Source of the DNA: Varanus komodoensis
Taxonomy: Eukaryota > Chordata > Lepidosauria > Squamata > Varanidae
Assembly (NCBI RefSeq): GCF_004798865.1
Contig: NW_025335269.1
Span: forward strand, 15,923,459-15,987,458
Length of the DNA: 64,000 nt
Reading direction: 5' to 3'
Shown: in pieces, positions 50,928 through 62,849 of the stretch
How positions within the stretch are numbered: position 1 is the stretch's first letter
How the letters are laid out: each line of letters opens with the position of its first letter
The notes under the pieces: model-generated
What the model was told of the DNA's origin: nothing
Seen by the model: only the letters and a program-made list of their open reading frames with translations
Database searches by the model: none
Translations under genes and position numbers: made by a program

Positions 50928-52500
50928 ATTTTATTTATTTAAAATATTTTTATCATGCCCTTCCCAATAAGGCTCAGGACAGCTTACAATGGTAAAATAA
51001 TACTGTAATACAATAATATATTTTTACTTATTTATTTATTTAAAAATTGTATGCTGTCCATTACTGTCATCTCTGTACAGCTTACAACATTATTTCAGAA
51101 TAAAATAAATTAACTATTCCACACTGAGCATCATTTAAAATATAAATAAGTCATATCACAAAAAAATTATGTGTTAAAATACTGGCCGAATAAAAAGGTC
51201 TTGACCTGGCGCCGAAAAACATATAATGATGGCACCAGGCAGACCTCTCTAGGGAGCGCATTTGATAGTTGGGGCGCCACCACAAACAAGGCCCTCCTCT
51301 GAGTACTCTGTCTCCTAACCTCTTTCAAAAAGGGTTCCTGGAGGAGGGCCTCTGCTGCCGATCTTACGGGGCGGGAGGGCATGTAGGGAAAAAGGCGTTC
51401 CTTTAGGTATCCTGGTCCCAAGCCATTTAGGGCTTTATAGGTAATAACCAGCACCTTGAATTGAGCCCAGACTTCGATGGGAAGCCAATGGAGCTGACAG
51501 AGGACTGAAGTTATATGAGAATAACAACCAGTCCCCGACAGCACCCTGGGCAGCTCTATTTTGCACCATCTGAAGTATCCAGACTGTCTTCAAGGGCAGC
51601 CCCACGTAGAGCGCGTTACAGTAATCCAAACGGGAAGTAATGAATGTGTCACTGTTGCTAGGCAGTTCTCCTCCAGGTAGGGACGCAGCTGATAGATTAG
51701 CCAAAGCTGAAGGAAAGTGCTCCTTGCCACCACTGTCACCTGGGCTTCCAATGACAGCTCCGAGTCGAGAAGCACTCCCAAACTGGATCCAGAGACGCCT
51801 TCTTTAGGACACGCCTCATTACCGCCTCCTTTAAAGGAGTGGGCACCCAGCTGTCCCTCAGAGAGGTGTTAATAACCTCTTGGATTCAGGAACCAATCCC
51901 GTGTTTGGCTTTGGTAAGTAGCCATGAAGGGCAAGGGTCAAGCAAGCAGGTGGTAGGATGTACTTGTCCAAGTACCTTGTCCACATCATCAGGCCTCATT
52001 AACTGAAATTCATCCAATAATGCTAGACCAGATGGAGTTCTTGGGGCCTCCCCTAAAGGAACTGTATCAACTGTAAAGTCTAGCTCGTGATGAATTTGAA
52101 GTGCCGGGCAAAGTCATCACAGCGGGTAGTCGATGGTGGCACAGGATCTCTTTTGGGGCCTGGATGTATCAGCCCATGTACCACCCGAAAGAGCTCCACT
52201 CGACGGCACTGTGAGGAGACAATGGAAGTGGAGAAGAATTTCTTCTTCACTGACTTCACCACCACAGCATAGGCTCAATAGTGAGCATGTAAGCGTGTTC
52301 GGTCAGATTCATCTCGTGATTTCCTCCACCTGTGCTCTAGTAATCGCCCAACCCACTTCATAGCCCGTAATTCAGATGTATACCATGGAGATGAACGGGC
52401 ACTGCCTGGCAGGAGAGGGAGCCTAGGAGCAATCATGTCAATAGCTCTGGCCATTTCCCATATAGTGATTAAAACAATAAATAATAAACAAACATAAACC
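50928..52500 (-). mobile_element. L2 LINE, endonuclease-RT linker to 3' end, internally deleted
   Basis: At the upstream end the minus strand reads PWYTSELRAMKWVGRLLEHR, then RDPVPPSTTRCDDFARHF, typical L2 linker. Next come CLLDPCPSWLL and LKEAVMRRVLKKASLDP (RT leader). The sequence then jumps to GVLLDSELSLEAQVTVV, LRPYLEENCLATVTH and QLHWLPIEVWAQFKVLVITY, the later RT. Motifs A to D are missing at about 51790. The 3' UTR ends in a T-rich tail, and a second LINE tail (50928-51020) abuts it. Confidence 0.82.
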
Positions 52501-53925
52501 AGCACTTCATAAAACAAGAAAAGAAAAGTGCAACTGTGGACAGATCTTAAAACATTTTAAATCCTTATTTACGTATTAAAATGATGGCAGAATAAAAGGC
52601 TCTTGTGTCATCCTTGCACAGGGGCCATGCTAATCTTCTCTTTATCATTCCAATTTTAGTATTTTTAGTAATTTTAGCTGCTGAAGCAATATAAGAACAG
52701 ACATTGTGAAATGTAGTAGAAAAGGTGAAATGCCTCCTTAAACAGGCTTAATTTGTTTTCCCTCCATATCTGCTTTAGGAGAATAGTTATTTCATACTAC
52801 TTTTAGCACATTTCAAAGGATTTTAAACCTGAATTATTTGCTTCAGGGTTACTAGCCTGAGTGATTAAAACAAATATTTTGAGGCAATATTGTAGTCTTG
52901 TTTCTATATTAGATGAAAATTGTAGAATAGTAATATTCTGTGACAATTTTTGACTCCATACTACAGCTTAACAACAAAGGAGAAAAGCACATTTTGTGGC
53001 ATTTCAAATTAAAAATTTGGAACAGCATTTTGCTTTCTGATTTTCAGCAATACTGCTGTAATTACAAACCATTTTAGACCTAATGTCCACTAATCCTATG
53101 AAAAACAGATGTCTCTTTTTAAAAAATGACTGATTATCCATCAAGTATTTAAACATTTCTTTGCAAGATGACCTAGTGCTCAGCTTTCATGCCAATTTAA
53201 ATACTTGAAACATGTGAGCTCAAACCTGCCATTAAGAAGCTGAGTTATGTTTTAGCTTAATGCAGCTCAAATCTCCTACTAACTGAGAATATTTTATCCC
53301 CTTCACCTTGGAGCCTACCAGGTGCTGAGTGATTTCATTAAGTTACCTCTTTAACTACAAAAATGCAAATATTTCTCATATCTGCTTAAATTTGGGAAAG
53401 GGTTTTATAATGTTTCCAGAAATACTGAAGAAAACTGGAGAAAAGTCGTTCTTATGAAATGAACAATCTCAGTAGGTCCTACTTTATACTTAATAGCATT
53501 AATAATATACATATTGACCAATAAACAGTAATTCTGAGACACTTCAATAAAATTGTTGGTTTTTTTAAGATTAAACTTTCATGGACATTCCAGGGTATTG
53601 CAGAAACTATTGTGGAATTACATGATGCCTTCTAGCTAACACTTTATTTTGTGTTTGATGATAACAGATCAGAAGTGCAGGAAAATAAACACTAGAATAA
53701 TAGTCATTTTAAAAAACCGTAAGTGACTTGTTTCCCTCAAAGTCAGGCTTGACTTTTACTTTGGTTCTTTTATAGCAGCTTTTTTTACTTCTTGTCTGAG
53801 AAAGAAATTGATGCAACCTGAAAGTTCTTGTACTACATTATGAACCCTAAATGGGCCTAATCGAATGAATACTTGGTCACCCAGTGGTTTGAGGAGGATT
53901 TCTCATTGCAGGTGTTTTGCAGAGT
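52501..53925. other. Intron, unassigned
   Basis: AT-rich with no exon or repeat that I can name. Confidence 0.4.
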
Positions 53926-53929
53926 CATT

Positions 53930-54065
53930 CTTTGCTATTGTCTGTTTTTAGATGTTTAAACTTTTTAATTTTTTTCTGATTTATATTATTTATTGCATTT
54001 TTATTTTTATGGATTTTTGTAAAGTGCTCAGAGAGCTTTGGTTGTGGGACAGTATAGAATAAATA
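53930..54065 (+). mobile_element. L2/CR1-like LINE tail
   Basis: A T-rich segment leads to AAGTGCTCAGAGAGCTTTGG, GTGGGACAGTATAGAAT and AATAAATAAAG, the usual layout of LINE 3' ends. Confidence 0.6.
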
Positions 54066-55435
54066 AAGTTTTACCAGCTCTGTTGAGAACAGTGACTGGA
54101 GTTTTTGTGGTATATTTAAATAGGGTTACTCAAGGATTGAAGTATATCTCTAATATACAATACCTGCCAGACAGGAGGCTTCACCTTTAAGATTTAGTTA
54201 AAAAACATTAGTTAAGTTTAGATGAACATATGCTTTTATCAAGTCCCAAGCACTTGGTAACACATGAAAATCACTCCACATGATGCCAGCCTGGTTAAAC
54301 TGAAATACACTTAACCTGCTCCACTGAAATTAATGAGACATGTTATTTGCAAACAATGTAGGTATCTTTAATTTTAAGGGAACATAACATTTGTTGAAGA
54401 CAGACTGTGGCATTCAGAACTGTCTATGGCTGCCTTCTTTTGAAGAATCTAATGAATGAACTAGTCTGTCCACAGAGTCAGTCTCAGAAATTCTTCAGCA
54501 ATGTATAAAATGAGAAATGTACTTCTATTTTTGTTGTTTTTAGCAGCTTCTAAGTATAGAAGCTACTGCCAGGTTGCTGGCAATAGATACAGGGATAACT
54601 CGGTGGCTTTGCTCCATGTGAATGGGATCTGTGTGAATGGCATCCCCAGGACAAAGCCTTTCATGCAGAGCCCACCTTCACTATGTGATCCAACAGCTGT
54701 GCTCTGTATACTAAAGGCAGAAAGGGATTGTCCTATTTTAAATTATATTGTAGTGAAATACAGATTTTTAGTTTTTCCATGCCCTTCTAGGAGAGTAAGA
54801 CAGAAAACAAGTATGCTTTATTTTTATCTTATTTTATGAGGCAAAGCTGTCTGGAATTGACCCACCCTAGGTTTAAACTATATTGCTTGAATATAAAGCT
54901 TGAAAGTAAGAAAAGTTGCTATGTTTCATGTTCTTCAGTAAATTAACTATTTTGGTAAATTGTTCAACCTATCTTGAATATATACCACTGAATATTCACC
55001 CTTGAGAAAAAAGTACAAGTATTAATAAGCTTAAGTTATTAATAGTTTGCTTTGAGTTCAGACTAATTCTTAATATTATCATAATTCATAACGTTAAAAA
55101 TTAGACCTAAATATCAGGTATGTTCTATCCACTTTGTCTTTGCCACCATCTATGACTAAAATGCAGCCTGAAGAGCTTCTCTGATATTGAGTTTGTCCTT
55201 CGGGTAGAAAAAGGTTCCTCACCACTACTGCAAGGAAATGACTCACAGCTCCCTGCTTCAAGGGAAAGTAGAATGCCGATTATTAGGTCATGTCTCTGAT
55301 TAAGAATTATGATTGATGGGATATTTATTACTGGATACCTCAACACTAAGAGCGTAATGGATGAGCTTCCAGTAACACCTTTAAGGTAGACTTCTTATGA
55401 CCAAAGAAAGTCTAGAATTATGTGTTGATAAGTCC
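54066..55435. other. Intron, unassigned
   Basis: A 112-codon plus frame at 54501-54839 begins with a hydrophobic leader-like stretch, but no family or splice support is seen. A segment at 55195-55260 carries an exon-like pair on the minus strand that does not fit the gene's phase. Confidence 0.35.
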
Positions 55436-55439
55436 AAAG

Positions 55440-55785
55440 TAAGTTTCATTATTCCTTACTTCCCCAGGATCCCTCACCAAAGGATTTGAAATAGGTGGTA
55501 CTAAGAGGGACTTTTCTGTTATGGCAGCTAGGCTGTGGAATAAGCTTCTCAGAGAAGCTCATTTGGTGACTGCATTGCATTCTCTTCAGTATTAGGTGAA
55601 GATCTTAGTTCCTTAGTTCCTGTTGCTTTAAATCTGTTACTGTATTTAAAATTTTATAAAGCATTTCTAAACTTTCATATTCTATTTTATCATGTTATAT
55701 TTTATGGTTTTAACTGCTGTGAACTGCCTAGAGAGTTTTGGTTACGGGGTGGAATGGAAATGCTATAAATAAATAAAATACACCT
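55440..55785 (+). mobile_element. L2 LINE 3' end with C-terminal coding remnant
   Basis: RDFSVMAARLWNKLLREAH matches the L2 C-terminal motif. It is followed by a T-rich 3' UTR, TGTGAACTGCCTAGAGAG, GGGGTGGAATGG and an AAAT tail. It is 5'-truncated. Confidence 0.72.
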
Positions 55786-56244
55786 AGAAGCATAAAGATT
55801 AACAATACTACACCTACTTGTGAAATTACATTTTACATTCATGTAAAATGCTGAACCTTAACTGAATTAATATAGGGTGTAATACCAGAGGTGTGTAGCC
55901 ATAAAAAATCCTCTATGTCTCACATAAAAAGAATTGATGAAACAGCAGTCTTTAATTTTTAAGAATTGTCCTGTGGTAAATGCCATAAAATTTGAATAGA
56001 ATCTTGATATTCCTTTTCATGGTTTTTATTTTGATTAATTACACACCATTTAATTTTAGTCAGGCTCACTAATGGAGCTGCTGTAAGAGCAGTTAAAGCA
56101 CTAACATCCTTGCTTAATTGCCTGAAATAAAGTCCTTGAAGTATTAATAAAATCTTTCTGAAAATAAGAAATCCTGATAGGCATTTTGTGCCTTAAGATT
56201 TTCTTTTTTTTAATGTTTGGTCAAATCCCTGGAGTTCTATTTAA

Positions 56245-57250
56245 TTAACAATAACACAATGTATGTGGAATGAAAATGGCAGTTGTTGACATGCGTTTCA
56301 GGGCCAGGGTGACACAGACCATGGATAAGGAGGATGGGGCCTGGGATATGAGGCCCCTGGATGCAGAGATGGAGCTGAAAGAGCTTATCTCAAGGCTGCT
56401 GTCTTCAGTTTTTCCAGCAGACCCTGAGAACAGTCTGGGCCTGCAAGTGCTGGAAGGGAACATGGGAACAGAGCTAGAGGAGTCTGCTACAATCCTTGAC
56501 CCCATGACACAGCAACAGGAGAGAAGGGCTAGCCAACTAAAGGGGCTGCATACAGCTAGGAGGTTGGCCCGCCTCCTGAAGGGCACTTCCAGAGTGTTGG
56601 GGTCCAGGGTTACTCAACAGGAGGGTTCCTGGAAATGGCTTCTAGTTTGAGCTCAACAAACTGCTCTGTGTATGCTCAGAGACCTTTTCTTCACTGGCTA
56701 AAGTTTGCTGAATGTACCTTGGAAATAACGAGCTTTTGCCAAAGAACAGCTCATTGCTTTGAAAGAGAGGAGAACCTAGTTCTTGACAATTTGTTACTTC
56801 TACCACCTACAACTTACAGTTACTCCAGGAATAGAGAGGCACATCAGTTAATGAAACAACTTGTAAGGACTGGAAGACAAAAGTCAAATAAAGCAGCTTT
56901 GGCTACTTAGACCACTGGAAACACCTCACCCATTAACTTAAGCTCTCAATGTTCACACAACAGGGAAATACTGTATCTGACAACAAGCCACCTAACAATC
57001 CATGCCTTGTTTTATGGATTTTTGAGCTATTATGGGTTGCTGTGCCTGAACCTGGACAACTGACTCCACTGTGGGTCAAGGAAAGCAGTGGGGAAGCTGT
57101 TTGCAAGAACAACAAATCCCCTTGCTGCTCTTGCCCCAGCTACAGGCAGTGAAAGCTGCTCTAGCAAGTGCCCAAGCAGCACTTTGAAGAGACTGCCACT
57201 GGCTTGGTCACTGCCATACTGACCACAATTCCTTTTTGTAACCATGACAT
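56245..57250 (+). other. GC-rich block of unknown origin, possibly LTR-like
   Basis: The base composition shifts sharply at about 56280. A 126-codon plus frame (56270-56650) is rich in Glu, Leu and Arg and is followed by a 91-codon frame and CAAATAAAGCAGC near 56885. The Gln/Arg-rich end of the first frame recalls the coding-like content of the solo LTR at 6.0-6.6 kb, but no shared ends or target duplication were found. It could be an old retroelement end, a processed pseudogene or a decayed gene. Confidence 0.35.
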
Positions 57251-58858
57251 TTCTCCTTTTAGCTTTTTCTCCTTCTGAAGCTTGCTTTTCCTAATACTAT
57301 AATTATCCTATGTATTACAATATCCTTTCACAGTGCCCAAAATATATACTGAAGTGGTTATCACTAGTTTGTCACCATTTTTGTGCATGAGGGAGTTGTG
57401 CAAATGTATTATGTTGGATTTTTGGGTTGCACAGGAATCTTTGCTGGCAATAAAGGGTAGTGGGGATATATTCCTTCCCCATAAGGGCCCCTAAGGTTTT
57501 TTGTTTGTTTGCACTTGACTGTTCTTATTGTCCCTCACCAATGTTCCACCTTTTCCAAGAACCTAGCAAGTTGTTTAGGAATGTGGAAAAGTACAGGTTA
57601 CCTCGTTTAAGGGATATCAAAACTCAAGTTTCCTTTTAAATTTTTATTAACATCTGACATGGATACGTGCAGCCATGAAAGCTAATTCCAGTTGCAGTGG
57701 AAAGAGGAAACAAGATTTCTAAGACAGAGTCCCCTGGAATAGCCATGGAAGGACTGAGTGGGGAGGAGTCATGGGGACATTCCATGTTAAGGCTGATCGT
57801 CTGTCAGATATACTGGGTTGTTCCATGAAAACTGGGTAACTTATTTGCAGGGTTGGTTACTATGTTGTATGAATGTAGCCTTAGTTATCCTCATAAATAA
57901 AATATAATGCTAATATAGCTATGGAATATTTGAAGAACTCGGTATCCTCTCTAAATGTGATCCCATGCTAGAGAAAATAAAGCAAATTCTTATTTGAGCT
58001 GCACTATTTTGACATTGATTTGTCTTCATAGTTTATAAATCATAAAATCCTTTTATCCCAGTGCTTTGTTCTATGAAGTTTCAGGTTCTTAACACAAACT
58101 GTGACTTTTTGCAATATTTACTGTCTTCTGCTGCGCTCTGCTGGAAGTAACTGCACTACTTGTAATGTATACCACAAACATGCATATTCCAAATGAAAAG
58201 TGCTTGATATTATTTTGATATGAAGCACTACATTCCTGTTTCACTGGTAGAGAACTTCAAACTAGATGCCTTAATCCAAGAGTAGGCAAAAAGTAAGCCA
58301 GGATTTACAGGTAGAGTTATAAAGCCCTATCAATACCAACATTTTCTTTCTTTGCCTTGGATCAAAAAGAGAAAAAGAAAAAGGAATGTTCTCTTCTTTA
58401 TACTTTTAAAACTATCTAGAATGAAATCCTATGCATGCTGAGACAGAAAAAATTCTACAAGCTTGCTGGCCATGGAATATTGGCAGCTACGGAAGGTTAT
58501 TTTTTTTGTCTAAACCTGTATAGGACTGTGTACAAAACGAACAATTTTATAGCACTGTTGCAGACACTGTCTGAAGGGTCATGGGATATTGAATACTGGC
58601 AAGGTCAGATATAGTGCTCTGACTTGGAAAGAGGGAGTTGGCAAACCAACCTCCTGTCAGCCATTATTCCTTGCAGTCAGTGTGGGGGGAAAGCAAAGCG
58701 TGACAGCCCTCTGGGGCTGGAAAAGTTACATTGTACAGGAGAAAAGGGGAGGAAGGGAAGTGGCTACAATGAAAAGAAGAAACTATCTTGAGCCTCTGCC
58801 AGCCTTCTGTGCTCCTCTTCTGCTGTGTAGTCCCTAGATAGGCTAAAATGAAGAGATC
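57251..58858. other. Intron, unassigned
   Basis: AT-rich sequence with a dispersed-repeat motif (AATCCTATGCATGCTG) near 58425. A segment at 58600-58790 is more GC-rich, without a supported gene. Confidence 0.4.
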
Positions 58859-58866
58859 CTGTAGAG

Positions 58867-59038
58867 CAGGGGTCCTCAAACCTTTTCAACAGGGGGCCAG
58901 TTGAAAGGCATGGCGGTGGGCACGGGACCGGCCACTCCCAGCCTGGCTTCCCCCGGGCTCACATAATCAAAAGGCGAGTCAGATAAATGGGCATGGTGGG
59001 CCGAATCCGGCCAACGGGCCGTAGTTTGAGGACCCATG
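58867..59038. mobile_element. hAT MITE, 172 bp, with 8-base target duplication
   Basis: The ends CAGGGGTCCTCAAACC and AGTTTGAGGACCCATG are inverted repeats of the same hAT family as the 41.4 kb copy. CTGTAGAG (58859-58866) and CTGTATAG (59039-59046) flank it, an 8-base duplication with one mismatch. The interior keeps GGGGGCCAGTTGAAAGG and GGGCCGTAGTTTG, typical of this family. Confidence 0.82.
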
Positions 59039-59046
59039 CTGTATAG

Positions 59047-60590
59047 AGATCTGCAGGACAAGGACTGCGCAACAGATTGTTTCCTCTGCTCCTCTCACCC
59101 TTCATTGGATGGCTGGCAGTCTCTATGTTTATGTTTTAATATTAATATTTAATATTATGTTTTTTATCTTTTATGTTTAGGGACTTCTGATCATCAAGAA
59201 TGTAATCAACAGGATTGAGATATAAGTCTTTTAAAGAGTCATCTATTTTAAAAACAAAAATGGACTTTAAAAAACAGAAGTTCCCTGGAAAACAAAAAAG
59301 AAAAATACAAAGAAAAAGTAGTTGCTTTGGGAATGATACCTACATTATGCTGAAATGAGTTTGACTGAAAAGATAAACATGATAAAATAACTTTTTATTT
59401 TTCACAGAAGATAACTTTTAGAAACTGAACCAATGACATAAAATTAGAGGTAAAAGATGTATCAATTAAGTGAGCTTGCTTAAATTGCTTCAATTAATAA
59501 GCAAGACGCTTGTGAATTTTTGAAGAAAACAATTCTTTCTCCACTCTGCAAAAAAGTGGCTAAACTGGCAGAGAACAAAATATATATCTTGCTTTTGAAT
59601 TAGCAACAAAGGAAACATACCCACCAATGGTAATTTTCTCATCTATAAACATTAAAATAAGAAGAAACATACTAAGGGATACTTGTTAATCTCTTTAGCT
59701 AGCAGTATAAATGTACTGCTAGCTATAAATAACACTCAAAGATTAAATTCAAAGGAACTTTAGCATTTGAACTGTAAAATGAAGTATATAAAATGCTTAC
59801 TGAATAAGTTATAATACAACTATTAAGTAATCCTGCATCACTTCTGAAATGCAATTTGCAAAATGCATTTTGTCAACATTAACACATGACAAATGAAAAG
59901 TCTGCTCAGCTGAATCTGGCCTTATTTTTCATTCTTTAAAGTATTGCCGTTGACCCAATTTGCACTACAATGATGCTCAGCATGGCTTATTTAAGTCTGC
60001 ATGGATGGAAGGGGAATTGGTGGTGTGGTTATCAACAAACCATACAGAACCCATGGGCTTTTTTAGGGCTGTGGGTAGTTGTTAACCATGCCAACAGCCA
60101 ACCCTCATCAGGTTTGTGCACCACAAAAAACCATGGTTATGGCCTATATATACAAAATAGCAAACTATATACACTTCTATACCCTGGAATTTAACTCACT
60201 GTGGCTTAGCATGATGTCCAAATCAGTCCACCACATTACTCAGCTATACCTTTGGATAGACTCTTTTGACAAATCTGAATGGAAATATTAATAATTAAGC
60301 AATACTATCTCTTCTATTACTGCCATGTTAACATAGTTGTTATGCCAGAAACCAACACAATTTAGCATGAACAGAAGAGACTTTCTATGCATAGATACCT
60401 AGGTGGATCAAAGACTCTCCATGTGGACCAGATAGATGGTCAGTGCTGACAGCTTGAGCACTCTGAACAGCTAACTGGCACATCAATCAAAGCTAGTAAA
60501 ATTGCATACTATCTGAATAGCTAGATATACACAGACATGCACACGGGCAGCTCAGTGTTGTGATTGTACAACATACCCTATGTTACTTAC
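59047..60590. other. Intron, unassigned
   Basis: AT-rich. A GC-richer segment at 59970-60130 has a 74-codon plus frame without homology. No exon was found in a fitting phase other than the weak 25-base candidate next to it. Confidence 0.4.
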
Positions 60591-60615
60591 ATTCTTAAGG
60601 AAATGAAAGAATATT
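60591..60615 (-). CDS. Weak candidate microexon (25 bases)
   Basis: Both splice sites are good: the acceptor is TTTCATTCACATAG and the donor is AAT then GTAAGTAAC. With one leading base it encodes IFFHFLKN and ends in phase 0, which matches the start of the 48.7 kb exon. At 25 bases it is so short that an open frame carries almost no weight. Splice-like pairs this close are expected by chance in a window of this size. Confidence 0.15.
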
Positions 60616-60934
60616 CTATGTGAATGAAAGTTGGGTAGTTGAAATGGTCATAACTTTCTGTTTAACAAAATATAACTACTTGAAATACTGTTTCTTCCTT
60701 TTTTAATGTGTGGTGGGGGGTAGGGCATTCCATTAAAAAGTTAATGAAATACTTTCTTGGCACTTGCCAAGATATTCTTCCCCCCACTTAATATTAACCC
60801 ATTTTCTTAGAAGTTGAGATTTCTACAAAATAGGTTTCTGTTCATGCTTAAAATGCTTCAAAGGAGTTGCTTAGTGTGTTGGGACTCAGATCTCACTTTT
60901 CCCTTGCATTCAGTAATTGGGGCTAATTACAATG

Positions 60935-61253
60935 GTATCTTGGCTCATGAACTTAATCCGTTCCAGGACTCTGGTTGTGACCCAAATTGGTTGTGAGCAA
61001 GTCAAATTTCCCCATAAGGGTCAATGTAAATAAGGTTAATCCGTTCTGCAACTATTTTTTTTTACTCACAAAAATTTGAAGCAAAGTGACAAACAAAGAT
61101 CGTGGCCACCCCCTCCCCCCAGCGATTGTGCAGGGGGTGGGGGGAGACAGGCACGATCGCGGGTGCACTGGGGGAGGCGGGCACAGACGCGAGGGGGGGC
61201 GCATGGGGTGCGTGGGGGGAGGCAAGGGGCAGGGAACACAGGTGCAATCGCGG
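60935..61253. repeat. Interspersed repeat followed by GC-rich minisatellite-like block
   Basis: TTGGCTCATGAACTTAATCC followed by CCCATAAGG and a second AATCCGTTC resembles a dispersed vertebrate MITE-like repeat. From 61100 to 61253 the sequence is almost all G and C on the plus strand, with repeated GGGGGAGGC and CACGATCGCG-like units. Confidence 0.5.
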
Positions 61254-61313
61254 AGCAGGGGTCAGACTAGATGGCCCGGGAGACCCCTTCTGACTCACTC
61301 TGTTTCTATGTTA
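61254..61313 (+). mobile_element. CR1 LINE 3' tail fragment
   Basis: GGTCAGACTAGATGGCCCGG, then CCTTCTGACTCACTCTG and TTTCTATG, matches the tail of the CR1 copy at 34.75-34.81 kb. Only about 60 bases remain, directly next to the GC-rich block. Confidence 0.7.
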
Positions 61314-61744
61314 CATTCGGCAATTTCGTGCTGGTGCCCAGTACATTTTCTAAAATTGCCTGATGTGTCTACTGTTCAAAAAGCTTGTCTACCCCTGCTG
61401 TAACCCACTAACAACCCTTTAAAATTATCACACCATTAGTCAAGTTACAATAATTGTTTTAGCCATAGCATGTGTTAGGCATCAAAACAACAACATTGCT
61501 ATGTTCCTCAATAGGACAATTAAACATATCACAATGCAGAATTGCCATAAAAAACAGAAATTAGTAGCTACATTCAAATGTAGTTAGGAGTAGATAATGG
61601 TACCAAGTGGAAAACACTGGAAAATAAATATTGTTTTCTACTAGCTTTATCAGGTTTATATATTTCGGCAGCCATGAACATTCCCATGTAAATGCTGATT
61701 TTTTCCCCCGAAAGTTCTTAATTTTTATATCAGTACACAAGTAC

Positions 61745-61792
61745 TTCCTCTGAACTAAAGCAACTATATCGGAAAGTTGTGCTGTACTTGTG
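61745..61792 (-). CDS. Weak candidate exon, unrecognised protein (48 bases)
   Basis: The acceptor (TTTGAATATCAG) is reasonable, but the donor GTACTT is poor. The frame that fits the phase left by the 62.3 kb exon reads TSTAQLSDIVALVQR and leaves two bases. The frame continues open past the donor for about 35 codons, so the true 3' boundary could lie elsewhere. It was picked partly because its phase fits, so support is limited. If it is not an exon, the 62.3 kb exon could splice directly to the 60.6 kb candidate, which also needs one leading base. Confidence 0.22.
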
Positions 61793-62276
61793 CTGATATT
61801 CAAAGATGTAAAACCACAGAAACAGTTTAAAAAGCAATTGCTTTATGGCCTTTAAAATTAAAAATATTATATATAAAATGGGTATTAGAAAAATAGGGCA
61901 TCTCAATTTTATTCCCATGGATAAATTTTATTAATACTAAAACACAGTTCAATCAGAAAAAATGAATGTATAATTATTAAATAGTAATTGTATGTATCTT
62001 AAAAATCAGTGCAATCTGTTTTCACTAGTTAAAATAATTCCAACTTTGCTTTTCTAGAACAGAGTTGGGCAACCCTTTCAAGAGTCCTCTTGTGCAGTTC
62101 TGGCAAAACTGATCAATCCCTTCCTTGACAGTCCTCTAGGAAAGAGGTAAAAAAGATGGCAGAAAGAAAGAAAAAAGAGGCTGAAAGAGAAAAACTGCAA
62201 TACTTTGGCTCTAGCCCTGCCAACTGCATGCTTCAACACGAATTCATGGCCATGCAGCCCCAAACAGATTACTCAC

Positions 62277-62338
62277 AACAGAATGCAGTGTTTAATTAAT
62301 AAAGTTCCTACTCCTGTTCTAGAACCAGCACATATTGC
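62277..62338 (-). CDS. Candidate exon, unrecognised protein (20 codons plus 2 bases)
   Basis: This 62-base segment has a strong pyrimidine tract ending TATTACAG and a strong donor, GTT then GTGAGTAAT. Only one of three frames is open; it reads AICAGSRTGVGTLLIKHCIL and leaves two bases for the next exon. It starts in phase 0, as the 63.3 kb candidate requires. The mix of small residues followed by a hydrophobic helix looks protein-like, but the exon is short. The supporting evidence is splice-site quality and frame, not homology. Confidence 0.42.
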
Positions 62339-62849
62339 CTGTAATACAAAAGCCTATAGATCCAGCACTGCTATAAATCTGTCTTTTTCAAAACAATCTC
62401 ACAGAGCAATCTGATCCAAACAGTTTGTTTCACACAACAGATTTCCAATAGTCCTGCATAATAACATTTTCTCCGACTCCCATATCATATCAGAAATTGC
62501 TTGTGAAATCATAGTTTCAGAAGCAGCATGCTATACAGGGAGGGAAAGACAGCTACTTGAGGAAGAGTGTGCAGAACCTTTCATGGATTCAAGGAACTAG
62601 CTTCATGAATGTCTGTGGATCTGACTAAGATTGGGAAATACCAAAGGCTGTTACATAAGACACAACAACAGAAGGCAGCCTAGTTTCTGAGAGTGACCAA
62701 AATTACTAAATGGATATTGATATGCAGGTACAGTCATTCAATTAATAAGACTACATTGTTTGATAAGTTTTCCACTATATTTGCCAGGTTTTTTCCTGGG
62801 CGTTTCACTGCTTATTGAAACACTCCCACTTTCATGCAATTTAATTATC

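Noticed and set aside
54501-54839. 112-codon frame with a leader-like hydrophobic start
   Set aside because: No splice support, no family resemblance, and no promoter evidence; likely chance.
55205-55277. 73-base exon-like segment with GTGAGG donor
   Set aside because: Phase 0 to 1 does not fit between the 60.6 and 48.7 kb exons, and the surrounding sequence looks like a decayed repeat.
62054-62080. hAT-like end (CAGAGTTGGGCAACCC)
   Set aside because: No matching inverted end or 8-base duplication was found downstream.
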